A stretch of DNA of 64,000 nt, taken from NCBI RefSeq assembly GCF_020091585.1, contig NZ_CP083582.1, positions 2,790,001-2,854,000 of the forward strand, read 5' to 3'. The translations under genes were made by a program, and so were the position numbers. How positions within the stretch are numbered: position 1 is the stretch's first letter; the number at the start of each line of letters is the position of its first letter. The stretch comes from Kovacikia minuta CCNUW1. Its GTDB lineage: Bacteria; Cyanobacteriota; Cyanobacteriia; Leptolyngbyales; Leptolyngbyaceae. The notes below the pieces were generated by a model. It worked only from the letters and a program-made list of their open reading frames with translations, searched no databases and was not told the origin of the DNA. Shown here piece after piece: positions 15,940 to 24,093 of the stretch.

Positions 15940-16853
15940 TGCGATACGTTGATATCCATGAATTAGAGAGAAACTCTAATTGGCAGCAAAGGGCTAACAA
16001 AGCCCTTGATAAGCTCCGTAAGGAAATAGAGAATGCTGAACTAGCGGCTCAGCTCTCTGGAGAAAATGTTGCAGTTGCACGTAAGAAAGCCATCGCAGAT
16101 GGTCTGCAAAAAAAATCAAGTCAGAAAATTTGGAAAGATTTAGCGTCCAAATTAGGTGATCTTTCAAATTACAAGTGTTGGTATTCCGAGAGTAAAAATT
16201 CTGGTTCTGATAAAGATGTTGATCACTTTCGACCAAAGGGTTCAGTAGCAGAAGACCCTGACCACGAAGGATATTGGTGGCTTGCATTTGATTGGCTCAA
16301 CTACCGTTATTCGTGTACTTGGTGTAATCAACGACGAGTTGATATCGAGAACTGTACTGACGGTGGGAAATGGGATCACTTCCCATTAGGTTTAGGCAGC
16401 TTCAGAGCAAAGAAAGAGAGAGATGACTATAGTGATGAAGATGTCGAACTTCTAGATCCAATCGATCCTCATGACTGGAAGCTTCTTACGTTTCGGTCTG
16501 ATGGGCAACCTACTCCTGCAAAACCAGAAGGTACAAGAGAGCATTGTAGAGCCAAAGCCTCAATTTGGTTCTATCATCTTGATCGTCGTGAATTTGTAAA
16601 AGATCGAAGAGATTTGGCAGGGCGCGTACAAAGGCTAATACAGTATATGGAAATTTTGCGTATGCAAATTACTCAGCCCAAAATGAGGCAATTATATAAG
16701 GATCAAGAGAAGGAACTTCTTAGAATAATTAATAAAAAGTCTGAGTATTCTTCAGCAGCACTAGCTTATGCACGGGCTGAAATTTATAAAAGTGAGTGTG
16801 GTCATCAGGTAAAACGAGATTGGCTTGAAGAGATCTTGAATTCAAACCCATAA
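15939..16853 (+). CDS. HNH nuclease, PtuB/TIGR02646-like
   Basis: 304 residues from GTG 15939, overlapping the ATPase stop by one base, so translationally coupled. The HNH core has CWYSE near residue 80, VDHFRPKG near 94 (catalytic His), a WWLAFDWLNY segment and CTWCNQRR near 126. In the PtuB/TIGR02646 family the first motif is usually CxYCE; here the second Cys is Ser, although the later CxxC pair is kept. Predicted to cut DNA under control of the neighbouring ATPase. It replaces the position where an HsdR nuclease would be expected. Last gene of the operon. Confidence 0.8.
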   Translation: MRYVDIHELERNSNWQQRANKALDKLRKEIENAELAAQLSGENVAVARKKAIADGLQKKSSQKIWKDLASKLGDLSNYKCWYSESKNSGSDKDVDHFRPKGSVAEDPDHEGYWWLAFDWLNYRYSCTWCNQRRVDIENCTDGGKWDHFPLGLGSFRAKKERDDYSDEDVELLDPIDPHDWKLLTFRSDGQPTPAKPEGTREHCRAKASIWFYHLDRREFVKDRRDLAGRVQRLIQYMEILRMQITQPKMRQLYKDQEKELLRIINKKSEYSSAALAYARAEIYKSECGHQVKRDWLEEILNSNP

Positions 16854-17160
16854 ATGTTAATTTTAACTTTTGGCGAAAACCATACGATCGCCATTTTCTA
16901 GTCTGAGCCACTGAACGTTTTTGAAAGTTGCCATGTTCCGAATATTGTACAGACGCTGTAAGAATGGCGATCAACAACTTATCAAGTTTATTAAAGAAGT
17001 TGTAACTGGTGTGAGCGTTTAGAGCGATCGTACATTCACCTCAGATTAGATTCTATTTTCACAATAAGATCGCCCCTCCCAAACAAATCCGATCGCCTGT
17101 TCAGGAGAATTAGCAGTAACAATCCGCTCGATCGTAACTCACCTTAAAGTCGGAAAGGAA
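16854..17160. other. Non-coding gap after the HNH gene
   Basis: About 300 bp with scattered HIP1-type GATCGC sites and no credible gene. No hairpin with a T-run could be clearly assigned as the operon terminator. Confidence 0.6.
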
Positions 17161-17370
17161 TCAATGCTGGCTGCGCTCGGTGGCTAAAAGGTGGGCGATC
17201 GCTGCTGGCAAATCGTCTAGCCCGGTATCTGCCTCGGTCGCATTGACGGGTGATTTGAAGGTGTAATTGGGATCGCATTCACCCGTGTCGTAAATTTGCA
17301 ATACCCATTGATCCGGAAGTCCTTCTACCCCAATTGCAACGACATGCCAGGTTTCCCCAACCGGGCGCAC
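17161..17370 (-). pseudogene. Hypothetical protein, C-terminal fragment beside IS200
   Basis: An open minus-strand frame of about 70 residues (RPVGETWHVVAIGVEGLPDQW ... LDDLPAAIAHLLATERSQH) begins right at the edge of the IS200 element and has no start codon or ribosome site of its own. I do not recognise the family. The composition and strand-like pattern suggest a real soluble domain. Its 5' part appears to have been lost when the IS200 arrived or by an adjacent deletion. Confidence 0.45.
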
Positions 17371-17890
17371 AATGAACTACCCCGCTGCAAGCAGACGGGG
17401 TATCAGAATCAAAAAAGAGTAAGCTGCTCATCTCGGTGCAGCTTGAGATATTCGTTCCCCTGATTCTTGACGTATTGCGCAATCATCCCTTCATCACCGT
17501 GTTTCCCGACCGTGCTAGCAAAATAACCATCACTCCAAAACTCTCCGCCCCAGAGCTTTTGTTTCACCTGAGGACAGCGCTGAAACACTTCCTTCGCCGT
17601 CAAACTCTTGATCATTTTGACCAGCTTCGTCACGCTGTATGTGGGCACCGACTGCACTAAAAAATGCACATGGTCTTTGTCTACACCGATTTCGATAAAC
17701 TTGATCTCGTAGCGTTTTTCAATCTCCAAGCAAACTTCTCGCAAAACCTCATCGACCTGTTCATCAAATACAGCCCGTCGATACTTCGCTGGAAACACTA
17801 AGTGATAGAGCAAAACGCTGACGTTATGACTTTTGTGGATGTACTCACTCATCCTTGCATTTTACGCCGCAGAGCGGCGGGGAATTGACC
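17371..17890 (-). mobile_element. IS200/IS605-type element with tnpA only
   Basis: A TnpA gene is flanked by short imperfect hairpins instead of inverted repeats: a TACCCCG...CGGGGTA hairpin near 17379-17401 and a CGCCGC-AGA-GCGGCG hairpin near 17865-17879. These are typical left and right ends of single-strand-transposed IS200 elements. There is no tnpB. Exact boundaries are uncertain by several bases. The genes on both sides have lost their 5' ends. Confidence 0.8.
17409..17852 (-). CDS. tnpA: IS200 Y1 transposase TnpA
   Basis: 147 residues, the normal IS200 length. It starts MSEYIHKSHNVSVLLYHLVF, has the HUH motif in DKDHVHFLVQS, the LTAKEVF helix and the catalytic Tyr in IAQYVKNQG. It cuts and joins single-stranded DNA at the hairpin ends as a dimer. 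The reading frame is intact. Confidence 0.95.
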   Translation of the reverse strand: MSEYIHKSHNVSVLLYHLVFPAKYRRAVFDEQVDEVLREVCLEIEKRYEIKFIEIGVDKDHVHFLVQSVPTYSVTKLVKMIKSLTAKEVFQRCPQVKQKLWGGEFWSDGYFASTVGKHGDEGMIAQYVKNQGNEYLKLHRDEQLTLF

Positions 17891-18155
17891 CGAAGAGATT
17901 AAACTGACTGATTTATCCTCACTGCTAGGAATGAGTGAATTTTACTTCAGTCGTCAGTTTAAGCAAGCAACCGGAATCAGTCCTTACCAATATTTGCTGC
18001 AACAACGAATTGAGCGAGCAAAACAGTTGTTGAAACGGAGCAACCATTCCATTGCAGATATTGCATTGACTTGTGGCTTTAACAGTCATAGTCATCTCAG
18101 CAAGCAATTTCGACAGTTAACGGGAACAACACCAAAAGCCTATCGGCTGCATTAG
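17888..18155 (+). pseudogene. AraC-family regulator, DNA-binding domain only
   Basis: An open frame from the IS200 edge (preceded in frame by TGA) encodes both AraC helix-turn-helix motifs: LTDLSSLLGMSEFYFSRQFK and IADIALTCGFNSHSHLSKQF. The C-terminal signature GTTPKAYR closes it. The sensor domain is missing. About 88 residues remain, and an ATG at 17931 is internal to the first HTH, so a functional product is unlikely. The IS200 insertion or a linked deletion removed the 5' part. Confidence 0.85.
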
Positions 18156-18276
18156 TCATTAGTCATTAGTTCTTTGTCCTTTGTCCTTTCATTAGTAGTC
18201 AACAACCAATGACTGATGACCAATGACTAAGGACTGGCTACCAACGATAAACCATCAATAAATTTTGAGAAGTAGT
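18156..18276. repeat. Short inverted and direct repeats of a TTAGTCATTAG type
   Basis: The spacer contains repeated units such as TTAGTCATTAG, CTTTGTCCTTTGTCC and inverted CAATGACTAAGGAC, giving an imperfect hairpin. Similar short-unit repeats are common between cyanobacterial genes. No function can be assigned. Confidence 0.6.
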
Positions 18277-18960
18277 ATGGTTTGGCAAGAAGTACTTGAA
18301 AATAGCAACGTATGGGTCTATGAGTATGTTGCTAATGGATACAAAGCCAATGCCTTTGCCTTTGCGTTCAATAGTAATCACCTAGCCATTATTAGCCCAC
18401 CGATTGGACTCTCTGACGCAGATTTTGCCGCGATCGACGCAAAGGGACAGGTAGCCGCTTTAATTGCCCCTCATTCGGGTCATGATTTAGGTCATGCTGC
18501 ATGGCAGGCTCGTTATCCGGCTGCTGTTTCCTATGCTCCAGAGATTGCGCTAAAGCAAATTAATCAGGATGGTCTCCGACCTTTCCTGCCGCTTGCAAAA
18601 CTCGTGGCTCCTCAAGTGGAATTGCGAGAAGTTCCTGGCACGAAAAAAGGAGGTACGATCGCGATCGTGCGACGGGGAGAACGTCCGGTTGTGTATCTCG
18701 ATGAAATCGTGAGTCATTGGACATCTTTGCCTGACAACTGGCTGGCAAAATTTTTGTTTTGGTCAACAGCTAGTGCGCCCGGACTCAAGGTAAATCGAGT
18801 ATATCTGAGGGTACTTTGCTCAGATATCCAGGCAGTGGCTCAGACTGTTCTGGAAGCTTTGGTGGATAATCCAGTGATTGTGCCTGCTCACGGTGCGCCC
18901 CTGGTTGATTCAGGTGATGCAGAACGAGTGCGATCGCTGGTGGAACCCTTTGCAAAATGA
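18277..18960 (+). CDS. MBL-fold-like protein (DUF4336-like hypothetical)
   Basis: 227 residues. ATG 18277 was chosen (MVWQEVLENSNVWVYEYVAN) with GAGAAG about six bases upstream. The order of segments, with IAPHSGHDLGHAAWQARYP, APEIALKQI, PVVYLDEIVSHW and VIPAHGAPL, follows a metallo-beta-lactamase fold, with His-rich loops at the expected places but without the classical HxHxDH motif. A degenerate hydrolase or a metal-independent relative is likely. Substrate unknown. It stands alone, followed by a convergent VOC protein. Confidence 0.6.
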   Translation: MVWQEVLENSNVWVYEYVANGYKANAFAFAFNSNHLAIISPPIGLSDADFAAIDAKGQVAALIAPHSGHDLGHAAWQARYPAAVSYAPEIALKQINQDGLRPFLPLAKLVAPQVELREVPGTKKGGTIAIVRRGERPVVYLDEIVSHWTSLPDNWLAKFLFWSTASAPGLKVNRVYLRVLCSDIQAVAQTVLEALVDNPVIVPAHGAPLVDSGDAERVRSLVEPFAK

Positions 18961-18970
18961 ATTTATAAAT

Positions 18971-19375
18971 TCACCCAGCCTTCTCGTTATCAGGTGTCAT
19001 GATCCACTGAACCAGTTGAAGCACTACCCCGTTGGGATCTGTGACTTGAAAGAAACGTTCACCCCAGGGTTCAGTCTCAATTGGAGTCGTGATTGGTACG
19101 CCCTCAGATTGTAGTCGTGCGTACTCAGCATCAATATCGTCTACGACAAATGCGATCAGCAATCCATCGGCTCGATGTTCACGCATGTGGATGGGTTTGA
19201 AGCTTTTTAATCCTGTTCTCAGAAAAACAAGATTGAAACCAGCATCTTCTCTCCCAAGAGATACAAAGCCATCGGCTGACATTTGTTCCTTGAAGCCAAA
19301 ATGTTGTTTGGCAAACGTAGCCGACGCTGTAACATCATCCACGTTCAACGAAATTGCGGAGGCGGTAATTTTCAT
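18971..19375 (-). CDS. VOC-family (glyoxalase/bleomycin-resistance-like) protein
   Basis: 134 residues with the paired beta-alpha-beta-beta-beta modules of the vicinal oxygen chelate fold: MKITASAISLNVDDVTASATF at the N-terminus and HRADGLLIAFVVDDIDAEYA, WGERFFQVTDPNGVVLQLVQW at the C-terminus. The E/Q metal-ligand positions are plausible, but the substrate cannot be told. It is followed on the same strand, upstream, by a MarR regulator with 37 bp between, so the two are probably co-transcribed as a regulator plus detoxification unit. Confidence 0.85.
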   Translation of the reverse strand: MKITASAISLNVDDVTASATFAKQHFGFKEQMSADGFVSLGREDAGFNLVFLRTGLKSFKPIHMREHRADGLLIAFVVDDIDAEYARLQSEGVPITTPIETEPWGERFFQVTDPNGVVLQLVQWIMTPDNEKAG

Positions 19376-19412
19376 TGTTTTACCTCAATAAAATGATAAA
19401 AAACGATCGCCA

Positions 19413-19877
19413 TTATTCATCCACCTCATCAGTCTCGTGGCTTTCGAGACGTTCTTCGAGTTGTCGCAAGACTGTAATAGCAGTCTTTAATGCTTCTAAT
19501 GGGAGTGTTTCACTGACTTGGTTTGCCCAATCAATCTGGCACTGTTGGATGTAGTCTAGGGCTTTACGCCCTTTGGGTGTAATGGTCATTAATTTGGCAC
19601 GACGATGGTGGGGATTGTCGGTGTAGGTAATAAATCCATCGCTTGCCAAAGCATCAGCGGTTTGCTGCACACTTTGCCGAGTTAGACCCATGATTCGAGC
19701 CACATGAGCAACAGGTGTCGGTTGATGCTCCACAACGCCAAGTACCTGCCAGCGGGCACTGCTCAGACCAACTGGATGGGTCAAACGATCGCCCGCCTCT
19801 AACAAAAGCCCATTCAACCGAAAGACCTCAAGGATGAGTTCGGTAAAGGCACTGCCATTGGCACTCGGCTTATTCAT
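19413..19877 (-). CDS. MarR family transcriptional regulator
   Basis: 154 residues from ATG 19877; an in-frame TTG at 19895 is less likely. The winged-helix core is clear: LSSARWQVLGVVEHQPTPVA, recognition region VARIMGLTRQSVQQTADALA, and wing YTDNPHHRRAKLMTITPKGR with the conserved D-R-R-L-like signature. C-terminal helices form the dimer. Such proteins repress their own operon until a toxic ligand binds. A palindrome lies just upstream and would overlap its promoter. It likely controls the downstream VOC gene. Confidence 0.92.
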   Translation of the reverse strand: MNKPSANGSAFTELILEVFRLNGLLLEAGDRLTHPVGLSSARWQVLGVVEHQPTPVAHVARIMGLTRQSVQQTADALASDGFITYTDNPHHRRAKLMTITPKGRKALDYIQQCQIDWANQVSETLPLEALKTAITVLRQLEERLESHETDEVDE

Positions 19878-19896
19878 ATGACAATACCTTACCAAT

Positions 19897-19914
19897 TTGA
19901 CAGAAGCCTGTCAA
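19897..19914. promoter_or_regulatory. Palindromic operator candidate of the MarR gene
   Basis: TTGACAGAAGCCTGTCAA is a 7-4-7 palindrome (TTGACAG / CTGTCAA) 20 bp upstream of the MarR start. The size and place match MarR operators, suggesting autorepression. It could also serve the divergent side, but the next gene there reads the same way. Confidence 0.6.
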
Positions 19915-19936
19915 TTCAATTGCCATCTACCCGTTG

Positions 19937-20335
19937 TTATGGTTCTGTACGTGTTGTCCCTTCTCGATCGTGCTCATATCGACGCGCGACGTTGAACGGA
20001 GGTAGCCAATCCTCTCGACGACAAATCCAGAGTTCATAGGTGGGGGTCACTTGATTCGGCATATCAAAGATGCCAGCAGGAATTTCGATTTCGTCAGCAG
20101 AGCGACCGAAGACCGAGGAGCCGCAAATTGGGCAGAAATAGCGATCGCGATAGTGGGATACTGTGCCAGTGATAGTGACTGCATCGGCAGGAAATATCGC
20201 AACCGTATTGAATATTGCCCCGCTTTGCTTGCGACAGTCTAGACAATGGCAAATGCCCACCCGAAACGGTTCAGCAGCAGTTTCCAGACGAACTGCTCCA
20301 CAGAGGCATCCCCCGCGATACTGTACTTTCCTCAT
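19937..20335 (-). CDS. GFA family protein (DUF636, Mss4-like zinc fold)
   Basis: 132 residues with the GFA/glutathione-dependent formaldehyde-activating pattern of zinc ligands: GCLCGAVRLE, CHCLDCRKQSG, and YFCPICGSSVFGR. The end WICRREDWLPPF is typical. The family name does not prove formaldehyde chemistry; most members are of unknown substrate. It lies upstream of the MarR-VOC pair on the same strand, with about 60 bp between. Confidence 0.88.
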   Translation of the reverse strand: MRKVQYRGGCLCGAVRLETAAEPFRVGICHCLDCRKQSGAIFNTVAIFPADAVTITGTVSHYRDRYFCPICGSSVFGRSADEIEIPAGIFDMPNQVTPTYELWICRREDWLPPFNVARRYEHDREGTTRTEP

Positions 20336-20443
20336 CCGTCCTCCATCCGGCGTTGCAATTCAGGTTAGTTGCTGATGCCAACTCATGCTTGGTGACCAAG
20401 AGAGGCATACCAGGCTGATAATTCTTTGCCAATCAAATGAGGA

Positions 20444-20998
20444 TTATCCTCCTGAAGGTAATGGATACCGGCTCCAACGGGCATGAGCATATTCCCACTG
20501 GTCGCGATAGCGTGTCCAATTTACAGGAATTGAATTGGTCAGCCACTGCGCGAATTCAGCATTCATCGGTGCTACAAACAGTATCCAGCTTCCGAATGCT
20601 GTAATCAAAAGTAGAGTTCCGGCCAAAGACCAGTAAAAAACCGAACGATGTTTATGTACTAAAATAGTCAGCGCGATCGCCGCCAGAATTGCTCCGACTT
20701 CAAACAGGGCACCGACAAAACCAAACCATCGGCAAACATTGCCAAATACAGTGACATCTACCCAAAGCTGTTGATTGAATTTCAGCCGTTGGTAGTCCTA
20801 TTTCATAAAGGTTGGAGAATAACCAGCTATTTCTGAGAGCTTTGTGCTAGAAGCCCATGATAACAGGCTATTTTTCTCTGTCTTTTATGGAAGGGCACTA
20901 CCCAGCCGTTGTGGCATCTCCAGTAAGTGCGCCATCGCTGGACTGAGACTCAGCGAGGCAAGCATGAGGGTAAGGAATCTCCAGGTTCTCAAAACCAT
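20444..20998 (-). pseudogene. Small membrane protein (DUF1772/anthrone-oxygenase-like), broken by a MITE
   Basis: ATG 20998 follows AGGAGG on the minus strand. The N-terminal part (MVLRTWRFLTLMLASLSLSP ... LLEMPQR) and the later part (LKFNQQLWVDVTVFGNVCRW ... LITAFGSWILFVAPMNAEFA) are separated by a 112-bp MITE that adds in-frame stops. Excision of the MITE and one 8-bp repeat gives a continuous protein of about 145 residues with four membrane segments. Near the C-terminus (after WEYAHA) a possible extra base may cause a second frameshift. Function unknown. Confidence 0.75.
20791..20902. mobile_element. MITE, 112 bp, with 8-bp target duplication
   Basis: Terminal inverted repeats of about 20 bp (GGTAGTCCTATTTCATAAAG left and the complement of GGTAGTGCCCTTCCATAAAA right). 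An exact 8-bp duplication CAGCCGTT lies at 20783-20790 and 20903-20910. No coding capacity. The autonomous parent element is not in the window; an 8-bp duplication fits several IS families. Confidence 0.88.
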
Positions 20999-21082
20999 GA
21001 TGCATCCTCCTACAATGAAACACTTTGTTGATTATTGATGACATCACTGGAACCAGTCACAATCAAGTATTATAATTAATTA

Positions 21083-21508
21083 CTATGATGGCTGCACGCG
21101 AGTATTATGTCCCGCACAAACCCACCAAGCTTCTTGCTTGCGAATGAGTACGTAAAGGCAAACTTCGTCTGATTCCACTTCGGCATTCGCATTAGTTCGC
21201 ACAAGTTGTACGTGTGCATAGGCGGTATTTGGAGTTAATTGCTTGGCAGTGTGGACAGTGTACCGAAACGTTGAGTTACGAAGAGGTCCCTCCAGAAAAT
21301 TCTTATGCACAGCGTGCAGAGGTTCCCATCCTTGTAATAAAGCACCGTTTGGACTGCCCCAAGAGATGTCATTAGTAAAGTAACGGTTGTATGCTTCAGC
21401 GTCATGGTTGTTTAATGCATCCTCAAGCATTGCAATAAATTGCTTGATTTCTTCTGTGTCGGAAGGGTCGCTGTGTAATGACGGGTTTTTCTCTGATTGA
21501 TTCAACAT
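21083..21508 (-). CDS. SnoaL/DUF4440-like (NTF2 fold) protein
   Basis: 141 residues. ATG 21508 is preceded by AGGAGG at the right distance, so this start is preferred over longer ones. The sequence (EEIKQFIAMLEDALNNHDAEAYNRYFTND ... TAYAHVQLVRTNANAE) shows the alpha-beta NTF2-like pattern of small polyketide-cyclase or hydrolase-like proteins. The role cannot be fixed. Transcribed in the same direction as the membrane protein pseudogene downstream. Confidence 0.75.
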   Translation of the reverse strand: MLNQSEKNPSLHSDPSDTEEIKQFIAMLEDALNNHDAEAYNRYFTNDISWGSPNGALLQGWEPLHAVHKNFLEGPLRNSTFRYTVHTAKQLTPNTAYAHVQLVRTNANAEVESDEVCLYVLIRKQEAWWVCAGHNTRVQPS

Positions 21509-21553
21509 ATATCCTCCTCTTTTCAGGCTTTCGTTAAAGCAGTTCAACGGCAA

Positions 21554-22321
21554 AAGCTAGCGGCGGCAAGTAACCTCAGCCATGTTGATTTTCAGGCGGT
21601 TTAGCATCATTCATTGCTTCTAGTTTAGATGAAGCTCTTGTCCTGACCTGTCAAATTCTTGTTCCACTATCAAAATCTTGTGATGGATTTGAACCAGACA
21701 CATTGGAGTCCAATAAAGATAAATACAATCAAAAACAAAATGAGTTGGGGTAGAACCACTTGTAGAACTAACCAGAGTAATTAAAGCCCAATCTTACAGT
21801 GATTGATCGAATCAAGATCTCCTTCTTTAGATGTAGAGGAGAATCTTGATATATACCTATACTACATGAATGCTACAAAATTAGAGTTTTGCTATTGATA
21901 GGTTTGGCGATCGCGCAAAAATAGCCCAGAAGACTCACTCCCTGCCTTGTCATTCATGCTTTGCAGGAAAATTAAGTATTACCGTACCAGGTTGCAAAAA
22001 TTGACGTCATAAAGGACTCTGAAAATAAAATCTGTCGAAAGATAAAGAGCCATTTATTTTACCTGATTGGGTGAAGTGGAGGGCGGAAGCGATCGCTACG
22101 CTAAGCAAAGCTCTACCCGACTAAGGCGACATAATATTCTAGATCTTTCCTCTGAGTCACCCCAAAAACAAAAATCTGACCTTGAAATTTCCAGATCACC
22201 ACAACAATGAAAACAAAAATTTATTCACTTAGAGATTAAGTCTGGTTGTTAGTCAGAAGGCATTGAAAGCATCGAGATAGGCAGCGACTCAACACCGGTT
22301 GTATCGAGTAGGAGATGCTCC
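21554..22321. other. Long intergenic region, no gene seen
   Basis: About 770 bp without a convincing reading frame on either strand. It contains one short HIP1-containing patch near 22090-22135 (GCGATCGCTACGC...) of a type often repeated in cyanobacterial spacers. No RNA gene was recognised. It may hold the promoters of the divergent genes on both sides. Confidence 0.6.
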
Positions 22322-22726
22322 ATGAACAAGACATATCAGGGAAGTTGTCACTGTGGTAAAGTTCGCTTTGAAGCAGACATCGATCTCAGCCAAGGGACAG
22401 GAAGATGTAACTGCTCAATTTGTCTCAAAAACAGGTTATGGGCAGCCATTCTTAAGCCGGATGCCTTTCGGCTATTGACCGGAAAAGATGATCTAACTGA
22501 CTACCAGTTTGGGTCTCGTAATGTTCATCACATTTTCTGCAAGCATTGCGGTACCAGACCCTTTGAACACGGAGATGTGGAAGAAATTGGCGGAGCCTTC
22601 TATACCGTTAACGTCGCTTGTCTGGACAATATGAGTGATGAGGAATTTGCGAATATTCCGGTTCACTATAGTGATGGTCGCAACAATCAATGGGAGTCAG
22701 CCCCTGCCGTAACCAGTTACCTCTAA
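22322..22726 (+). CDS. GFA family protein (DUF636)
   Basis: 134 residues with zinc-ligand motifs GSCHCGKVRFEA, GRCNCSICLKNR and HIFCKHCGTRPFEHG, again the GFA/Mss4-like fold. It differs from the GFA gene at 19937 in sequence and length, so it is not a recent duplicate. It leads a plus-strand run with an MFS transporter, a GNAT and a rifampin phosphotransferase gene; the gap to the MFS gene is 32 bp. Confidence 0.88.
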   Translation: MNKTYQGSCHCGKVRFEADIDLSQGTGRCNCSICLKNRLWAAILKPDAFRLLTGKDDLTDYQFGSRNVHHIFCKHCGTRPFEHGDVEEIGGAFYTVNVACLDNMSDEEFANIPVHYSDGRNNQWESAPAVTSYL

Positions 22727-22758
22727 CACCCTCTTCACAGGTGAATTAAAGGTACTCA

Positions 22759-24093
22759 ATGACCAAAACATTTTATGCCATCTTAGCCAACTCATTGGTG
22801 GCTGCACTGACCAACACCTTTGTCTGGTTTGCAGTTACCTTCTGGGTTTTTCTGCAAACTCAATCCGTACTGGCAACCTCAGTCATGGCAGGTGTATATG
22901 TTGGAACCGTTGCTCTCTCTGGTTTCTTTCTCGGATCACTGGTCGATCGCTACCGCAAGAAAACGGCGATGTTACTGTCTAGCATCTGTTCTCTCATCTT
23001 ATACATCCTCGCTCAACTCATATTTAGTTCCACGTCACCTGCTGTTTTCGCCGATGTCTCCAGCGTTCCACTGTGGATTTTTATTGTGCTGACTTTGATG
23101 GGAGCGATCGCAGGCAATATCCGCACCATCGCCCTGCCAACCCTCGTTACCCTGTTGATTCCTGAAGCAGAGCGAGATAAAGCTAATGGTCTTGTCGGTA
23201 CTGCCAATGGGGTGTCATTTCTCATTGCTTCTATCTTTAGCGGACTAGCGATCGGGTTTCTGGGTGTCTATTGGGTAATAGTATTTGCGATCGCGTTGAC
23301 GGTTGCTGTCATCCTGCATCTGGTCATCCTCCCCATTCCCGAACCAAAAATTATTCATTCAGACCATCACACCCGACACATCGACATTCGCGGCACGATT
23401 CGCGCGATCGCACTCGTCCCCGGATTATTTGGACTAATTTTCTTTAATTGCTTCAACAACTTCCTGGGTGGTGTCTTCATGTCCCTGATGGATGCCTATG
23501 GTCTATCCCTAGTATCTGTACAAATGTGGGGAATTTTGTGGGGACTTTTGAGCCTGGGATTTATTGTAGGTGGCTTGGTGATTGCCAAACGAGGGTTAGG
23601 GGAAAGCCCATTACGAACCCTATTTCTGGCAAACATTGTGATGTGGGTGATTGCTACTGGCTTTACGATTCAAGCCTCTGTTGTGTCGTTAGCCGTGGGG
23701 ATGTTCATTTATCTCTGTCTAATTCCAGTGGTTGAAGCCGCAGAACAAACGATTCTGCAATCCGTCATTCCACTGGAACGTCAGGGGCGGGTCTTCGGCT
23801 TTGCTCAGAGCATTGAGCAAGCCGCATCACCACTCACCGCATTTATGATTGGACCGATCGCCCAGTTCATTTTCATCCCATTCATGACCACCGGGGCAGG
23901 AGTAGATCTGATTGGCGGTTGGTTTGGTACTGGAGCTAATCGCGGCATTGCCCTTTTATTTACACTAACCGGACTCATTGGGTTAATCGTGACGTTACTA
24001 GCAATGCGATCGTACGCCTACCAAAAACTATCTGTGAATTATCAAAAAAATACAAGCAACATCGCTCCAATTCAAAAATTACCCCTGCAATGA
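22759..24093 (+). CDS. MFS efflux transporter (macrolide-efflux-like, MFS_3)
   Basis: 444 residues with twelve hydrophobic segments. MFS motif A appears as GSLVDRYRKKTAM between segments 2 and 3. The arrangement with NGLVGTANGVSFLIAS and PLERQGRVFGFAQSIEQAASPL resembles Mef/enterobactin-exporter type MFS_3 drug pumps. It sits in the inner membrane and probably exports a drug or siderophore by proton antiport. The 3' end overlaps the next GNAT gene by four bases (ATGA), so the two are translationally coupled within a likely resistance operon. Confidence 0.85.
   Translation: MTKTFYAILANSLVAALTNTFVWFAVTFWVFLQTQSVLATSVMAGVYVGTVALSGFFLGSLVDRYRKKTAMLLSSICSLILYILAQLIFSSTSPAVFADVSSVPLWIFIVLTLMGAIAGNIRTIALPTLVTLLIPEAERDKANGLVGTANGVSFLIASIFSGLAIGFLGVYWVIVFAIALTVAVILHLVILPIPEPKIIHSDHHTRHIDIRGTIRAIALVPGLFGLIFFNCFNNFLGGVFMSLMDAYGLSLVSVQMWGILWGLLSLGFIVGGLVIAKRGLGESPLRTLFLANIVMWVIATGFTIQASVVSLAVGMFIYLCLIPVVEAAEQTILQSVIPLERQGRVFGFAQSIEQAASPLTAFMIGPIAQFIFIPFMTTGAGVDLIGGWFGTGANRGIALLFTLTGLIGLIVTLLAMRSYAYQKLSVNYQKNTSNIAPIQKLPLQ

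Noticed and set aside
16854..17160. Search for an hsdR remnant downstream of the HNH gene
   Set aside because: No frame with helicase or PD-(D/E)XK features is present here or in the flanks.
21554..22321. Possible small RNA or missed gene in the 770-bp gap
   Set aside because: No tRNA fold, conserved riboswitch-like element or open frame with a ribosome site was visible.
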